Part shown: one piece after another, positions 5,912 through 6,542 of the stretch
Numbering within the stretch: the stretch's first letter is position 1
How the letters are laid out: each line of letters starts with the position of its first letter
Translations under genes and position numbers: made by a program
The notes under the pieces: model-generated
What the model saw: the letters and a program-made list of their open reading frames with translations, nothing else
Told to the model about the DNA's origin: nothing
Database searches by the model: none
Source of the DNA: Gemmatimonadota bacterium
GTDB taxonomy: Bacteria; Gemmatimonadota; Gemmatimonadetes; Longimicrobiales; Longimicrobiaceae
Assembly (NCBI GenBank): GCA_019348265.1
Contig: JAHWJV010000207.1
Coordinates: 1-6,542, forward strand
Direction of reading: 5' to 3'
DNA: 6,542 nucleotides

Positions 5912-6542
5912 TCAGCTTTCCGCCGACGCCACCGCTTCGCGAGCGCTTCGGTGGCTGCGGCCACACTGCTGCCGAACCAGCTCCGCGTCGGCGGCTACGG
6001 GGCCGGGCGACAGGCGGCGCTGGCCCGTCGACCCGGAACGGCGGGGCGCCGCCGCCGGCTGGAGCACGCCCGGAAAGCGGCCGGGAATCGCCGTGGGGAT
6101 GTTCGCCGGTGTCCCCAGCCCATCCCGGTTCTCGTAGCGCGCGGCGGATACACGCATCTGCGTTCTCCGCGACTCGTCCCGCCATACGGTGACGGTGATC
6201 TCGCCCAGGACGGGAAACATCCCGTGCGAGGGCAGCGGCTTCTGCGCCGTGAACGACCCGTGATCCCCTTCGGTCGCTTCGGTCACGCGGCTGTAGCCGA
6301 GATTGGCGACCAGCGAAGCCGCGCAGTGCAGCGCGTCGGGACCGGCGGCCCGGGCGGCGAACGGTGGGACGCACCCCGCGAGCAGCAGCGGCAGCAGGCG
6401 TCCGGTCAGCGCGAAGTGGCCGAGGTGGTTGGTGCCCATCTGCAGCTCGTGGCCCTGCGCGGTGAAGCGGAGCGGGCCGCCCATGACGCCGGCGTTGCAG
6501 ACCAGCGCCGACAGCCCCTCGTGCTCGGCCGAGACGTCCTTG
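5912..6542 (-). CDS. Short-chain dehydrogenase fragment fused in frame to a lipoprotein-like protein, open at the right edge
   Basis: The first 50-odd residues belong to the short-chain dehydrogenase/reductase family: LVCNAG (the NNAG-type motif), a GHELQMGTNHLGHF stretch and ALTGRLLPLLLA. The family should continue with ARVV.VSS and the catalytic Tyr-x-x-x-Lys, but none of this follows in any minus-strand frame. Instead the frame reads LLPLLLAGC, a perfect lipobox. A mature lipoprotein-like region of about 150 residues comes next (DALHCAASLVANLGYSRVTE, GEITVTVWRDESRRTQMRVS, and near the end AADAELVRQQC), with two internal cysteines that could pair. This second part looks like a self-contained periplasmic lipoprotein of unknown family that has lost its own start. 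It could in principle be translated from ATG 6439, giving MGTNHLGHFALTGRLLPLLL as a makeshift signal peptide. It is probably a deletion fusion or an assembly chimera. The dehydrogenase part cannot be active. Confidence 0.7.
   Translation of the reverse strand, partial: KDVSAEHEGLSALVCNAGVMGGPLRFTAQGHELQMGTNHLGHFALTGRLLPLLLAGCVPPFAARAAGPDALHCAASLVANLGYSRVTEATEGDHGSFTAQKPLPSHGMFPVLGEITVTVWRDESRRTQMRVSAARYENRDGLGTPANIPTAIPGRFPGVLQPAAAPRRSGSTGQRRLSPGPVAADAELVRQQCGRSHRSAREAVASAES
6376..6400 (-). repeat. CTG-rich tract at the dehydrogenase-lipoprotein junction
   Basis: This 25-base low-complexity tract of CTG and CCG triplets encodes RLLPLLLA. The same peptide fits both the dehydrogenase helix after NHLGHFALTG and the hydrophobic core of a lipoprotein signal. 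It is therefore a natural site for microhomology-mediated recombination, or for an assembler to join unrelated genes. The boundary of the two modules lies within it. Confidence 0.5.

Noticed and set aside
5466..6374. 302-residue minus-strand frame covering the lipoprotein and DUF3500 start
   Set aside because: It is an Arg-rich out-of-frame reading. It does include the true DUF3500 ATG at 5765, but only because that gene is shifted by one base.

Overview
The window is about 6.5 kb of very GC-rich bacterial DNA, and every gene I can support lies on the minus strand. Reading in the direction of transcription, from high to low coordinates, the order is: a short-chain dehydrogenase (SDR) fragment fused in frame to a lipoprotein-like protein (edge of window to 5912), a DUF3500 protein (ATG 5644 or 5765, stop 4697), a single-domain cupin (4623-4144), a subclass B3 metallo-beta-lactamase (4104-3199), a DUF2277 protein (3112-2846), a small lipoprotein (2734-2528), a DUF427 protein (2340-2050) and the N-terminal two thirds of a UPF0182 membrane protein (1941 to the left edge). 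No RNA gene, transposon, CRISPR array or phage gene is visible. The long open frames on the plus strand are antisense shadows.

The organism is probably a high-GC soil or sediment bacterium. This family mix, with secreted or lipid-anchored proteins and few good Shine-Dalgarno sequences, would fit Gemmatimonadota (Longimicrobium-like), but that is an inference and no marker gene is present. The genes do not form a recognisable pathway. They look like a run of stand-alone housekeeping and envelope genes in short transcription units, with gaps of roughly 35-190 bp. The best-defined function is the metallo-beta-lactamase, which has all six zinc ligands and an export signal. The cupin just upstream could be co-transcribed with it (39 bp gap).

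The most interesting signals are breaks in otherwise recognisable genes. (1) DUF3500 has a strong ribosome binding site and an ATG followed by four As; removing one A restores a textbook signal peptide in frame with the protein, so the gene carries a one-base frameshift or a sequencing error. (2) The SDR stops matching its family at a CTG-rich tract that also encodes a perfect lipobox signal peptide core, giving an in-frame SDR-lipoprotein chimera. (3) The UPF0182 protein loses its family pattern after a conserved Asp-Ala-Tyr-Thr and continues with a basic tail that slightly resembles the end of an ArsR-type helix-turn-helix. (4) A possible small membrane protein between the small lipoprotein and DUF427 is split by an in-frame TGA. 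Together these point either to local gene decay and recombination or to assembly error; raw-read mapping would separate the two. I found no convincing new multi-gene system.
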